DNA from: Rheinheimera sp. MM224
Lineage (GTDB): Bacteria > Pseudomonadota > Gammaproteobacteria > Enterobacterales > Alteromonadaceae
Direction: 5' to 3'
Assembly: GCF_947090785.1 (NCBI RefSeq)
Contig: NZ_OX352320.1
Location: 1,116,001 to 1,180,000 of the forward strand
DNA length: 64,000 nt
Position 1 is the first letter of the stretch. The number at the start of each line of letters is the position of its first letter. The translations under genes and the position numbers were made by a program. A model generated the notes under the pieces. The model was not told where the DNA came from, did no database searches, and saw only the letters and a list, made by a program, of their open reading frames with translations. Below are positions 52,526 to 60,639 of this stretch, in pieces.

Positions 52526-53424
52526 AGCCGCAATTACCCCGCCGTGAATTGTTAAAACAACTGGCTGCTGGTGCTATTGGTGCTTCGGTCTTAGGTTCTG
52601 GTTTGTTACTGTCAGGTGCTGCAGCTGCAGCACCTGCGACAAGTGGTGCGCTTAAAGGCAATATCCGTCATTCAGTCAGCCGTTGGACTTATGGTGATTT
52701 ATCCATTGAAGAGCTTTGCCTGCTGGTGAAGTCTTTAGGTTTTACTGCGATAGATTTAGTAGGACCAGAAGATTGGCCCACCTTGAAAAAACATGGTGTG
52801 GACAGCTCCATGTGTAATGGTGCAGAGCTGAATCTGGTTGATGGCTGGTCTGATCCTAAGTTTCATCCGGAGCTGATAAAACGCTACTTAAAACACATAG
52901 ATTTAGTGGCAGAGGCCGGTTATAAAAACCTGATCTGTTTTAGTGGCAATGCCCGTGGTATGGACAGAGAAATAGCATTGCAAAATGCAGTCACTGGTTT
53001 AAAGCAGATTTTACCTCATGCAGAAAAGCGTGGTGTGGTGCTGCAAATGGAGCTGTTTAACAGCAAAGTGGATCACCCTGATTATCTGGCCGATGGTTCA
53101 GCCTGGGCTATTGAGCTTTGTAAACGACTGAACTCGCAGAACTTTAAGCTTTTGTACGACATCTACCATATGCAGATTATGGAAGGTGACATTATCCGCA
53201 CTATCAAAGATAACCATCAGTATTTTGGCCACTATCACACTGCAGGCGTGCCGGGCCGCCATGAAATTGACGACTCGCAGGAGCTGAATTATGTCGCTAT
53301 AGCGAAAGCTATTCGTGACATAGGTTTTACCGGCTATCTGGCGCAGGAATTTGTACCAACACCCAAAACTAAAGAAGGCAGGGCGCAGTCATTGGCTCAG
53401 GCTATTCGTATTTGTGACGTTTAA
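52522..53424 (+). CDS. TAT-exported hydroxypyruvate-isomerase-like TIM barrel
   Basis: 300 residues: twin-arginine signal (PRRELLKQLAAGAIGAS), then a barrel of the hydroxypyruvate isomerase group: GFTAIDLVGPEDW, VLQMELFNSKVDHPDY, KLLYDIYHMQIMEGD, YFGHYHTAGVPGRHEIDD and FTGYLAQEFVP. Metal ligands (Glu, Asp, His, Glu) are present. It has a four-base overlap with the permease. Periplasmic, so it probably works beside the GMC oxidase and DUF1080 protein. Confidence 0.85.
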   Translation: MKPQLPRRELLKQLAAGAIGASVLGSGLLLSGAAAAAPATSGALKGNIRHSVSRWTYGDLSIEELCLLVKSLGFTAIDLVGPEDWPTLKKHGVDSSMCNGAELNLVDGWSDPKFHPELIKRYLKHIDLVAEAGYKNLICFSGNARGMDREIALQNAVTGLKQILPHAEKRGVVLQMELFNSKVDHPDYLADGSAWAIELCKRLNSQNFKLLYDIYHMQIMEGDIIRTIKDNHQYFGHYHTAGVPGRHEIDDSQELNYVAIAKAIRDIGFTGYLAQEFVPTPKTKEGRAQSLAQAIRICDV

Positions 53425-53534
53425 ACCGGGACAAAGCGGCCTGACCGCTTTGCCAAATATAATGAAAACAGGGTATGTAGCCAAAGTCATCCAGATATGA
53501 CTGGTACAAAACCCGCCCAACAGGGGACAACAAG

Positions 53535-55226
53535 ATGACAGTTGCGCAGAATCATTACGACGCCATAGTGGTCGGTTCCGGCATCAGCGGTGGCTGGGCC
53601 GCTAAAGAGCTGACCGAAAAAGGCCTGAAAGTTTTGTTATTAGAACGTGGTCGTGACATCGAACATATCAAAGGCTACACCAATGCCTTTAAAGAAGCCT
53701 GGGATTATCCGCATCGCGACAAGGCGACTGAGAAGATGAAGAACATGCATCCGGTGCTGAAGCGGGAATATACGCTGAATGAAAGCACCTACGGCATGTG
53801 GGCCCGTGAGGACGAATCGCCTTATGTGGAGATTAAACGTTTTGACTGGTTCCGTGGTTACCATATGGGTGGACGTTCTTTGTTATGGGGCCGCCAGAGT
53901 TACCGTTTAAACGAAACTGATTTTGAAGCCAACTTAAAAGAAGGCATAGCGGTCGATTGGCCTATACGTTATGCCGATATAGCGCCCTGGTATGACTATG
54001 TCGAACGTTTTGCTGGTATTTCAGGCAACAGGGATGGTCTGGATGTATTGCCTGATGGCCAGTACCTGCCTGCTTTCCCATTGAACGTGGTAGAACAATC
54101 TGTATCAGAACGACTGAAAAAAGCCTTTGGTGGCAACCGTCATCTGATCTGTGGCCGCACAGCCAACATTTCTCAGCCAAAACCTGAACAAAACCGCGTT
54201 AATTGCCAATACCGCAATAAATGCTGGTTAGGTTGCCCATTTGGCGCTTATTTCAGTACTCAGTCTTCTACTTTGCCTGTGGCGATGAAAACCGGCAATT
54301 TAACAGTGCGACCTTTTTCTATTGTCACTCAAGTGCTGTATGACAAAGACAAAAAACGCGCCCGTGGTGTCGAAGTGCTGGATAGTGAAACCAATCAGAC
54401 TTACGAATTCACCAGTAAAATAGTGTTCCTGAACGCTTCAGCCTTTAACTCGACCTGGGTACTGATGAATTCAGCCACAGATGTCTGGGAAGGCGGTTTA
54501 GGCAGCAGCAGCGGTGAGCTGGGCCACAATGTGATGGACCACCACTTAAATGCCGGTGCTTTTGGTGAGATAGAAGGCTTTGACGACAAATACTATTTTG
54601 GCCGTCGTCCTACAGGTTTTTATATTCCGCGTTTCCGTAACTGGGGCGGTGATAAACGTGATTATTTACGTGGTTTTGGTTATCAGGGCGCCGCCAGCCG
54701 TCAGGGCTGGCAGAAAAACGTGGCTGAAATGGGCATAGGTGCTGATCTGAAAAACGCCTTAGCTGAACCTGGTACCTGGACTATTGGTATGAGTGGTTTT
54801 GGTGAGATTTTACCGGATCACAGCAATAAAATTTCATTAGACCGTAGTGTCAAAGACAAATGGGGTTTACCAGTGCTGGCGATGGACGCTGAGCTGAAAG
54901 CCAACGAAATCAGAATGCGTAAAGATATGATGCAGGATGGTATTGATATTCTTGAAGCTGGCGGCGCCAAAAACGTTCAGGGTTTTAATGGAGAATGCCA
55001 TCCGGGCAAAGGTATCCATGAAATGGGCACTGCACGCATGGGCCGCGATCCTAAAACCTCGGTACTGAATGGCTTTAACCAGGTCTGGGATGCACCTAAC
55101 GTCTTTATCACAGATGGCGCTGCAATGACGTCAGCCTCTTGTGTGAATCCGTCTTTAACCTATATGGCGTTGACTGCCCGTGCTGCGGCTTATGCAGTCG
55201 ACGCACTGAAAAAGGGAGACCTGTAA
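53535..55226 (+). CDS. GMC-family oxidoreductase (gluconate-2-dehydrogenase large-subunit type)
   Basis: 563 residues with FAD motif VVGSGISGGWAAKEL (12-26), LLLERG, CWLGCPFGAYFSTQSST, and the C-terminal active-site segments ECHPGKGIHEMGTARMG and CVNPSLTYMALTARAA containing the His/Asn pair. It has no signal peptide; enzymes of this type ride to the periplasm with the TAT-signal small subunit, encoded next after one base. It probably oxidises a sugar or glycoside at C3. The third, cytochrome c subunit of the classical complex is absent here. Confidence 0.88.
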   Translation: MTVAQNHYDAIVVGSGISGGWAAKELTEKGLKVLLLERGRDIEHIKGYTNAFKEAWDYPHRDKATEKMKNMHPVLKREYTLNESTYGMWAREDESPYVEIKRFDWFRGYHMGGRSLLWGRQSYRLNETDFEANLKEGIAVDWPIRYADIAPWYDYVERFAGISGNRDGLDVLPDGQYLPAFPLNVVEQSVSERLKKAFGGNRHLICGRTANISQPKPEQNRVNCQYRNKCWLGCPFGAYFSTQSSTLPVAMKTGNLTVRPFSIVTQVLYDKDKKRARGVEVLDSETNQTYEFTSKIVFLNASAFNSTWVLMNSATDVWEGGLGSSSGELGHNVMDHHLNAGAFGEIEGFDDKYYFGRRPTGFYIPRFRNWGGDKRDYLRGFGYQGAASRQGWQKNVAEMGIGADLKNALAEPGTWTIGMSGFGEILPDHSNKISLDRSVKDKWGLPVLAMDAELKANEIRMRKDMMQDGIDILEAGGAKNVQGFNGECHPGKGIHEMGTARMGRDPKTSVLNGFNQVWDAPNVFITDGAAMTSASCVNPSLTYMALTARAAAYAVDALKKGDL

Positions 55227-55227
55227 A

Positions 55228-55779
55228 ATGGACAGACGTGACCTGTTAAAAATGATTGCAGCCGCTACTGGTGTGGCCATGGTGGGTGGTGATTTATGGG
55301 CTGCCGACCTGAAATCAGCAGATGCGGGTAAAGCACTTTTTACTCAGTCTGATATCGCCTTTTTAGACGAAATTGCTGAAACCATTTTGCCAAAAACCAG
55401 TACTCCAGGCGCCAAAGATGCTGGCTGTGGCGCTGTAATGGCTGTCATGGTGACAGATTGTTATGAGTTGAAGTTCCAGACGGTATTTTTTGAAGGCTTA
55501 AAAACCATCAAAGCTCTGGCCAAAAAACAATTTGGCAAAGACTTTATGCAACTAACTGCACCGCAGAAACATGAATTGCTTTCGAAGCTGGATCAGGATG
55601 CAAAGCAGGCCGCTGCCAATCCGTTACCGCATTATTTTACCTTGCTTAAACAGCTGACTCTGATGGTGTTTTTCACTTCTAAAGTGGGAGCAACTGAAGT
55701 GCTGCGTTATGTCGCGGTACCGGGTCGTTACGATGGCAATATGCCTTATAAAAAGGGCGATCGTGGCTGGGCGACCTGA
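55228..55779 (+). CDS. Gluconate 2-dehydrogenase subunit 3-family protein, TAT signal
   Basis: 183 residues: twin-arginine start MDRRDLLKMIAAATG, then the subunit-3 core FLDEIAETILPKTSTPGAKDAGCGAVMAVMVTDCY. It acts as export carrier and small subunit of the GMC enzyme from the preceding gene, and stops just before a terminator. Confidence 0.88.
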   Translation: MDRRDLLKMIAAATGVAMVGGDLWAADLKSADAGKALFTQSDIAFLDEIAETILPKTSTPGAKDAGCGAVMAVMVTDCYELKFQTVFFEGLKTIKALAKKQFGKDFMQLTAPQKHELLSKLDQDAKQAAANPLPHYFTLLKQLTLMVFFTSKVGATEVLRYVAVPGRYDGNMPYKKGDRGWAT

Positions 55780-55808
55780 TCAGGTTTCGCTTCTTCCTGT
55801 TTTCAATC

Positions 55809-55832
55809 AGGCGGTTTAGTCCGCCTTTTTTA
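55809..55832 (+). terminator. Terminator between subunit-3 and DUF1080 genes
   Basis: AGGCGG/CCGCCT stem (55809-55814, 55821-55826) with loop TTTAGT and a run of six T. It would lower expression of the DUF1080 gene unless bypassed. Confidence 0.78.
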
Positions 55833-55843
55833 AGGTATTTATA

Positions 55844-56599
55844 ATGAATTATGTATGGATTGGCGTTGCTTTATCGTTAAGCACAGCAGCTATAGCTGCG
55901 ACTGATATCAGCAAATTAACAGAAGCAGAGCGTCATGCGTTAGCTGCTAAAACTGAAGTCTGGACTCCGGTACCTCCTGTGGTCACTACAGCAGAAGGCC
56001 AGGCTCCTTCAGATGCGATACAGCTATTGGATAAAAACCTGTCGCAGTGGCAGTCGGTGAATACTGGCGCTGCAGCGCAGTGGACTATGACAGAAGGTGT
56101 TTTAACGGTAAAACCCGGTACTGGTGATATCCGCAGCAAAGAGTCGTTTTGCGATGTTCAACTGCATCTGGAATGGCGGGTTGGCAAAGACCGGATGGAT
56201 AAAGAAGGTCAGCTGCGTAACAACAGCGGCATCTTTTTACAGGAAATGTACGAAATCCAGATTTTAGATTCGTACCAGAACAAAACTTATCCAAATGGCC
56301 AGGCTGGTGCTGTGTATAAGCAGACTATTCCGCTGGCGAACGCAACACGTCCTACAGGTGAGTGGCAAGAATACGACATCATCTACAAAGCACCACGTTT
56401 TGACGGTGAAAAGCGGTTATCGCCAGGTTATGTCACAGTGCTGCACAATGGCGTGTTGTTGCAAAACCACACTGAAATTGCTGGTACCACTGAATGGATA
56501 GGTGCACCGCAAGTGAAAGCGCATGGCTGCTTGCCACTGAAATTGCAGGATCACGGTGACAGCGTTAGTTTCCGCAATATCTGGGTTCGTAAGCTCTAA
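55844..56599 (+). CDS. Secreted DUF1080 (3-keto-disaccharide hydrolase family) protein
   Basis: 251 residues with a signal peptide (cleaved after AIA), then a DUF1080 beta-sandwich: LDKNLSQWQSV, RSKESFCDVQLHLEWRVG, NSGIFLQEMYEIQILDSYQN, and LPLKLQDHGDSVSFRNIWVRKL. Proteins of this family cleave 3-keto-glycosides. It lies behind a GMC oxidase that could supply that substrate, so the two reactions can be joined in the periplasm. Confidence 0.86.
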   Translation: MNYVWIGVALSLSTAAIAATDISKLTEAERHALAAKTEVWTPVPPVVTTAEGQAPSDAIQLLDKNLSQWQSVNTGAAAQWTMTEGVLTVKPGTGDIRSKESFCDVQLHLEWRVGKDRMDKEGQLRNNSGIFLQEMYEIQILDSYQNKTYPNGQAGAVYKQTIPLANATRPTGEWQEYDIIYKAPRFDGEKRLSPGYVTVLHNGVLLQNHTEIAGTTEWIGAPQVKAHGCLPLKLQDHGDSVSFRNIWVRKL

Positions 56600-56602
56600 C
56601 CT

Positions 56603-56657
56603 AAAATGGGGTCAGATCACATTGTTAACGGTTAACAATGTGATCTGACCCCATTTT
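56603..56657. repeat. 55-bp palindrome with a GGGGTCAGA head
   Basis: Two 27-base arms (56603-56629 and 56631-56657) are perfectly complementary around one central base. Each outer end reads AAAATGGGGTCAGA. It fills almost the entire 60-base gap between two converging genes. The perfect arms and GGGGTCAGA head suggest a REP/BIME-type mobile palindrome; it may also end transcription both ways. Confidence 0.8.
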
Positions 56658-56659
56658 CA

Positions 56660-57544
56660 TTACTTCATGTCTGCGATGATAGCTTGCAAGCCTTTAAGTG
56701 AAGCTTCAACACTTTGCATAGGGGTTTTACCAGCAGGGTAAGATTCCTGTTCTACCACCAGCCACTGAGTGCCACCTATAGTTTTATTGGCGGTGATCAA
56801 AGCTTTCCAGTCGGTCGTGTCTTTACCAAGGATAGGATCTTCAGTATTACCAGGCTCTGGTGCCGAAGCTTTGTAGTGAGTGGTAATAGTGCGGCCAGGA
56901 TAAGCTTTGACAAAATCCACAGGATCTTTGCCTGCTACTTCAGTCCAGCCCACATCTTGCTGCAAAATAACTTTGCTGTTGGTGTTTTTGCCAATCACAT
57001 CCCATGGCGTTTTACCCATTTCGCCCAACATTTCTGGTTTGTGGTTGTGATAACCCACCTGCATACCTAAAGGTGTCAGTTTTTCTTGTACAGCAGCTAA
57101 ATCAGCAGCTACGGCTTTTGCGCCTTCAACAGTAAAAGCACGCTGATCCATTGGAATAATTAAATAATTGCAATCTATGGCTTTATAAAAAGCGACAGTG
57201 GTCTCAAGTTGCTCCGGGCTAAGCTTTTCAAAAGGTACATGAGCACCTGAAGCTTTTAATCCCAGCTTGTTTAAAAATGCTTTTAAACCTGCGGCGTCAT
57301 TAGCGTATTTGCCAAAAAAGCCTGCAAACTCAACACCATCAAAACCCATAGCTGCGAGCTTGGTGAGAGTGCCTTCAAAGTCTGCCTGCATCGCATCTTT
57401 GACTGACCATAACTGCACACTCAATTGAGGTGTAGTGGCTGCAACTGCTGTTGTATCGGCATAGCTGAAGCCAGCAGCAGTGCTTGCTAAAACCAGGCTG
57501 AGTACCCCAGCAGTTTTTGTCAGTTTTTTCTTTAAAAAAAGCAT
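56660..57544 (-). CDS. Secreted sugar isomerase/epimerase-like TIM barrel
   Basis: 294 residues with a Sec signal peptide (KKKLTKTAGVLSLVLAST, cleaved near SYAD), then a barrel like its relatives at 46533: LSVQLWSVKDAM, VEFAGFFGKYA, YHNHKPEM, LQQDVGWTEVAGKDPV and VVEQESYP. Periplasmic, unusual for isomerases. A LacI-type operator sits in its promoter. Confidence 0.83.
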   Translation of the reverse strand: MLFLKKKLTKTAGVLSLVLASTAAGFSYADTTAVAATTPQLSVQLWSVKDAMQADFEGTLTKLAAMGFDGVEFAGFFGKYANDAAGLKAFLNKLGLKASGAHVPFEKLSPEQLETTVAFYKAIDCNYLIIPMDQRAFTVEGAKAVAADLAAVQEKLTPLGMQVGYHNHKPEMLGEMGKTPWDVIGKNTNSKVILQQDVGWTEVAGKDPVDFVKAYPGRTITTHYKASAPEPGNTEDPILGKDTTDWKALITANKTIGGTQWLVVEQESYPAGKTPMQSVEASLKGLQAIIADMK

Positions 57545-57567
57545 AACCCTGTCCTTTTTATTGTCAT

Positions 57568-57581
57568 TGGAAGCGGTTTCA
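57568..57581. promoter_or_regulatory. LacI-type operator before the secreted isomerase gene
   Basis: TGGAAGCGGTTTCA is a pseudo-palindrome with the TGNAAnCGnTTnCA pattern of LacI/GalR operators, 24 bases upstream of the start codon. It differs from the sites at 46281 and 48804, so another repressor may read it. Confidence 0.55.
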
Positions 57582-57659
57582 GAGTGCTTGATTTTGGCTT
57601 ACAGATCAATGCTAAATGCGTTAGTTGGCGGGTTCTTACCGGATTAAATTACAGCAGAA

Positions 57660-57686
57660 AATAAATGGGCTGCACTGATGCAGCCC
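57660..57686 (-). terminator. Terminator of the MFS gene at 57698
   Basis: GGGCTGCA/TGCAGCCC stem (57667-57674, 57679-57686), loop CTGA, followed leftward by ATTTATTTT. Confidence 0.75.
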
Positions 57687-57697
57687 AAAGCAGAAAA

Positions 57698-58900
57698 TTA
57701 ACTGGATTTAGTCTTTAATCTGACCAGTAAACTGGCTACTGCAGCCGCAGTGGCCAGGCTGATGACACCAGTCCAACCGAACTCTGCCAGTGCTTTACTG
57801 CCAAGTGCTGAACCTGTCGCCATACCAATAAATACGGAGGTAAATAACAGCGCATTTAATCGGCCACGGGCCGGAGGCTCCAGGCCATACACCAGAGTTT
57901 GATTGGCGATAAGTGCGGCTTGTACACCTAAATCAAAACCTATAGCGCTAAGGAGAATTAGAACGATCTGGCCATTGACGGGCAACAACGACAGCAAAAA
58001 CATAGCCGCGAAGGATAAAGCCACCAAAGCCGCTGCCAGTTGAGTGACACGCTCCGGCCCTTGTTTATCAGCGATAGCGCCAGCCAAAGGTGCGGCCAAT
58101 GCGCCAGCAGCTCCTGCCAAACCAAAGGCTCCGGCTACTGCGCTGCCAAACTGGAAGTCTGTGTGCAGCATTACCGCCAAAGTCGACCAAAAGGCACTAA
58201 AGGCGACAGACAATAAGCCCTGGGACAAAGCTGCACGGCGCAGATCGGTATATTTTGTCCACAGCCCGACCATAGATTTCAACAACGCCGGATAACTCAG
58301 TTTAGTGTCGACATCAAAATCAGGTAATAACCACCAGAGCCGAAATCCAATCAGCAAAATACTCAGAGCCGCCAGTTCGTACATAAAACGCCAGCCGTAA
58401 TACTCGCCAATAGTGCCACTTAATACTCTGGACAATAAGATGCCGGTTAATAATCCGGTCATCACTGTGCCTACAGTTCGTCCTCTATGTTCAGCAGGGG
58501 CTAAAGCTGCAGTCGCAGGCACTATATCTTGTGCCATAGTGGCCAGAATACCTATAGCCAGGCTGGCGAGCAGCAGGCCTTCAATAGCTGGCATCAGCGA
58601 GCAAATTAACAGGGCTAAACTCAGTAGCAGGCTTTTTAGCAGAATAATGTAACGTCTGTTGAATTTATCCCCTAAAGGCACCAACAGCAGAATACCCAGC
58701 GCATACCCTATTTGGGTGAAGGTGGGAACAAAACCAGTGCTGCTGACACTGGCCTGTAAGTCCTGCGCCATCAACCCAAGCAAAGGCTGGTTGTAATAAA
58801 TAGTCGCGACGCTTAAACCTGTGCCTGTGGCCAGAGTAAAGATAGTCTGACGTGATAGGGGATTTATTTCTGCGCTGTGCAATACGTCTTGTGCTGACAT
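57698..58900 (-). CDS. MFS transporter, DHA1 drug-efflux type
   Basis: 400 residues from ATG 58900, with GAGG seven bases upstream (a GTG at 58903 is in frame). Twelve hydrophobic segments; YYNQPLLGLMAQDL and the motif-A loop LGDKFNRRYIILLKS are typical of the MFS drug-exporter group. It is divergent from a LysR gene. Confidence 0.86.
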   Translation of the reverse strand: MSAQDVLHSAEINPLSRQTIFTLATGTGLSVATIYYNQPLLGLMAQDLQASVSSTGFVPTFTQIGYALGILLLVPLGDKFNRRYIILLKSLLLSLALLICSLMPAIEGLLLASLAIGILATMAQDIVPATAALAPAEHRGRTVGTVMTGLLTGILLSRVLSGTIGEYYGWRFMYELAALSILLIGFRLWWLLPDFDVDTKLSYPALLKSMVGLWTKYTDLRRAALSQGLLSVAFSAFWSTLAVMLHTDFQFGSAVAGAFGLAGAAGALAAPLAGAIADKQGPERVTQLAAALVALSFAAMFLLSLLPVNGQIVLILLSAIGFDLGVQAALIANQTLVYGLEPPARGRLNALLFTSVFIGMATGSALGSKALAEFGWTGVISLATAAAVASLLVRLKTKSS

Positions 58901-59016
58901 CACTCAACCTCAAAATCCAGATTTGCTGGAGGCTTACCATTCTGAGAGGGTATTTTTCAGCATACTGACAACAAGTGGTAGCCACAGCCAAAGTAAAACT
59001 GATATACGTATAGCGT

Positions 59017-59958
59017 ATGAGCACTTTTAAAAATTCTGGCATCGATCGCATAGACTTGATGCAAACCTTTGTGCGTATAGTGGAAAGCGGTAGCTTATCT
59101 GCAGCAGCAACTCAGTTGCATACGACACAACCTACCATCAGTCGGCGCTTACAGGCGCTGGAAACTCTGCTTGGCGTAAAACTGCTGCTGCGCACCACTC
59201 ATGCGATGAAGTTAACGGACGATGGCCAACGTTGTTATCAACATGCCAAAACACTGATGAACTGTTGGAATGAACTGGAAGACGATTTAAAACAAGCTTC
59301 AGATGAACCAGTGGGGACTTTGAAAGTGCGTGCGCCTCATGCTTTTGGTCAACAACAGTTGATTGAGCCTTTGGTGCGTTACCTGAATCAATATCCTCAG
59401 ATGAGTGTCGACTGGCAGTTGAATGACCATTCGCCCAACTTTATTCACGATGGCATAGACTGCGCTATTCACGTCGGAGAAATTACTGATACCTCCATGG
59501 TGGCGGTTTTATTAGCTGAGGTGCCACGTTTTGTGGTCGCATCACCAGAGCTTCTGGCCCGCTATCCGCAGATCACTGCGGTTGAGCAGCTTGCAACTTT
59601 GCCATGGTTGGCGCTGAGTAGTTTTTACCGCACCCATATCTTGTTAAAAAGCAGTCAGCTGAATGCTAGTCATCAGCTGGAGTTTCAGCCAAAATTTAGC
59701 ACCGACAGCTTGTTTGCGCTGCGCAACACTATTTTATCCGGTGTGGGAGTTGGGGTTTGCTCGGCCTGGATGGTGCAGGATGATATAGACCAAGGCAAAC
59801 TGGTGCACTTGCAGCCAGAGTGGTGTGCTGCGCCTTTGCCTGTGTATCTGATGTACCCTTACGCCAGTTATTATCCGGCCCGGCTGCGTAAGTTTTTACA
59901 GCTGATCCGTGAAGCTATGCCCGGTATAGCCGGAACCAGAGCACCTTCGGCTGGATAA
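59017..59958 (+). CDS. LysR-family regulator divergent from the MFS transporter
   Basis: 313 residues with HTH LMQTFVRIVESGSLSAAATQLHTTQPTISRRLQALETLLGVKLLLRTTH and a full effector domain. It is the probable regulator of the divergent efflux gene. Confidence 0.88.
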   Translation: MSTFKNSGIDRIDLMQTFVRIVESGSLSAAATQLHTTQPTISRRLQALETLLGVKLLLRTTHAMKLTDDGQRCYQHAKTLMNCWNELEDDLKQASDEPVGTLKVRAPHAFGQQQLIEPLVRYLNQYPQMSVDWQLNDHSPNFIHDGIDCAIHVGEITDTSMVAVLLAEVPRFVVASPELLARYPQITAVEQLATLPWLALSSFYRTHILLKSSQLNASHQLEFQPKFSTDSLFALRNTILSGVGVGVCSAWMVQDDIDQGKLVHLQPEWCAAPLPVYLMYPYASYYPARLRKFLQLIREAMPGIAGTRAPSAG

Positions 59959-59962
59959 CTGG

Positions 59963-60514
59963 TCAACTGATAAGTTGCAGCTGTGGCCAAAGCTTTAGCC
60001 AGTTTTTCTGCTGTATTCGTTGGGCAAAAAGCTGTGGTCTTGGATTAAACGGGTTTAGTTGTAACTGCAGGCTCCAGTTCTGCTCCAGACCGTAAGGTGC
60101 ACAAAAGCTAAACGAGTCGTTTTGTTCCAGCCGCACACCAACACAAGTTGGAATTTCAACCCACTGTGCAATACCTTCTGCTGTATTTTGATAAGGCGCA
60201 TGGCCATGCAATTCATGCATTCTGGCCTGATTTCTTACTTCCCAACCAGCCTCTGGTAGCAGGCGATTTAACTGAAAAGTCAGCTGCAGTTCTATTTCTG
60301 TGGACTTGTCGGCAGAGTCAAAATACACCAAATCGATATCGTTCAGCGGTGTCATTTTTGGCTGCCCGTGCAGATGATCCCAGATAGCATTGCGTAAGAA
60401 GCCGGCCGCTAAATAGCAATCTTTCAGCCGCAGCTGGCGGGCCGCTCGAAGGCAGTTCATCCGAAAAGTATCGCGTAGTAGCAGTTCTGTGGTGAGGGCT
60501 TGGTAGTCCGTCAT
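59963..60514 (-). CDS. Nucleotidyltransferase-family protein (DUF925)
   Basis: 183 residues: CYLAAGFLRNAIWDHLHG, and NDIDLVYFD which supplies the metal-binding DxD pair, then RVQARMHELHG-like (VRNQARMHELHG) and PTCVGVRLE. Members of this family resemble minimal nucleotidyltransferases; substrate unknown. It converges tightly with the LysR gene (4-base gap). Confidence 0.82.
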   Translation of the reverse strand: MTDYQALTTELLLRDTFRMNCLRAARQLRLKDCYLAAGFLRNAIWDHLHGQPKMTPLNDIDLVYFDSADKSTEIELQLTFQLNRLLPEAGWEVRNQARMHELHGHAPYQNTAEGIAQWVEIPTCVGVRLEQNDSFSFCAPYGLEQNWSLQLQLNPFNPRPQLFAQRIQQKNWLKLWPQLQLIS

Positions 60515-60566
60515 AAAGGCTCACTGAGATGTTTTTTCAAATCATACAACAACTCAGCAGAAGGGC

Positions 60567-60594
60567 AGAAAAAATAGCCCCTTTGCAGGGGCTT
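60567..60594 (-). terminator. Terminator of the amylosucrase gene
   Basis: GCCCCT/AGGGGC stem (60577-60582, 60587-60592) with TTGC loop, followed leftward by ATTTTTTC. Confidence 0.8.
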
Positions 60595-60639
60595 CAAAAG
60601 TCAAACACTTTGGGAAAAGTGTTATCAGGGAATTGGCCA

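Noticed and set aside
53433..53451. AAAGCGG/CCGCTTT stem as a terminator before the GMC gene
   Set aside because: No T-run follows and the stem is short; the operon probably continues.
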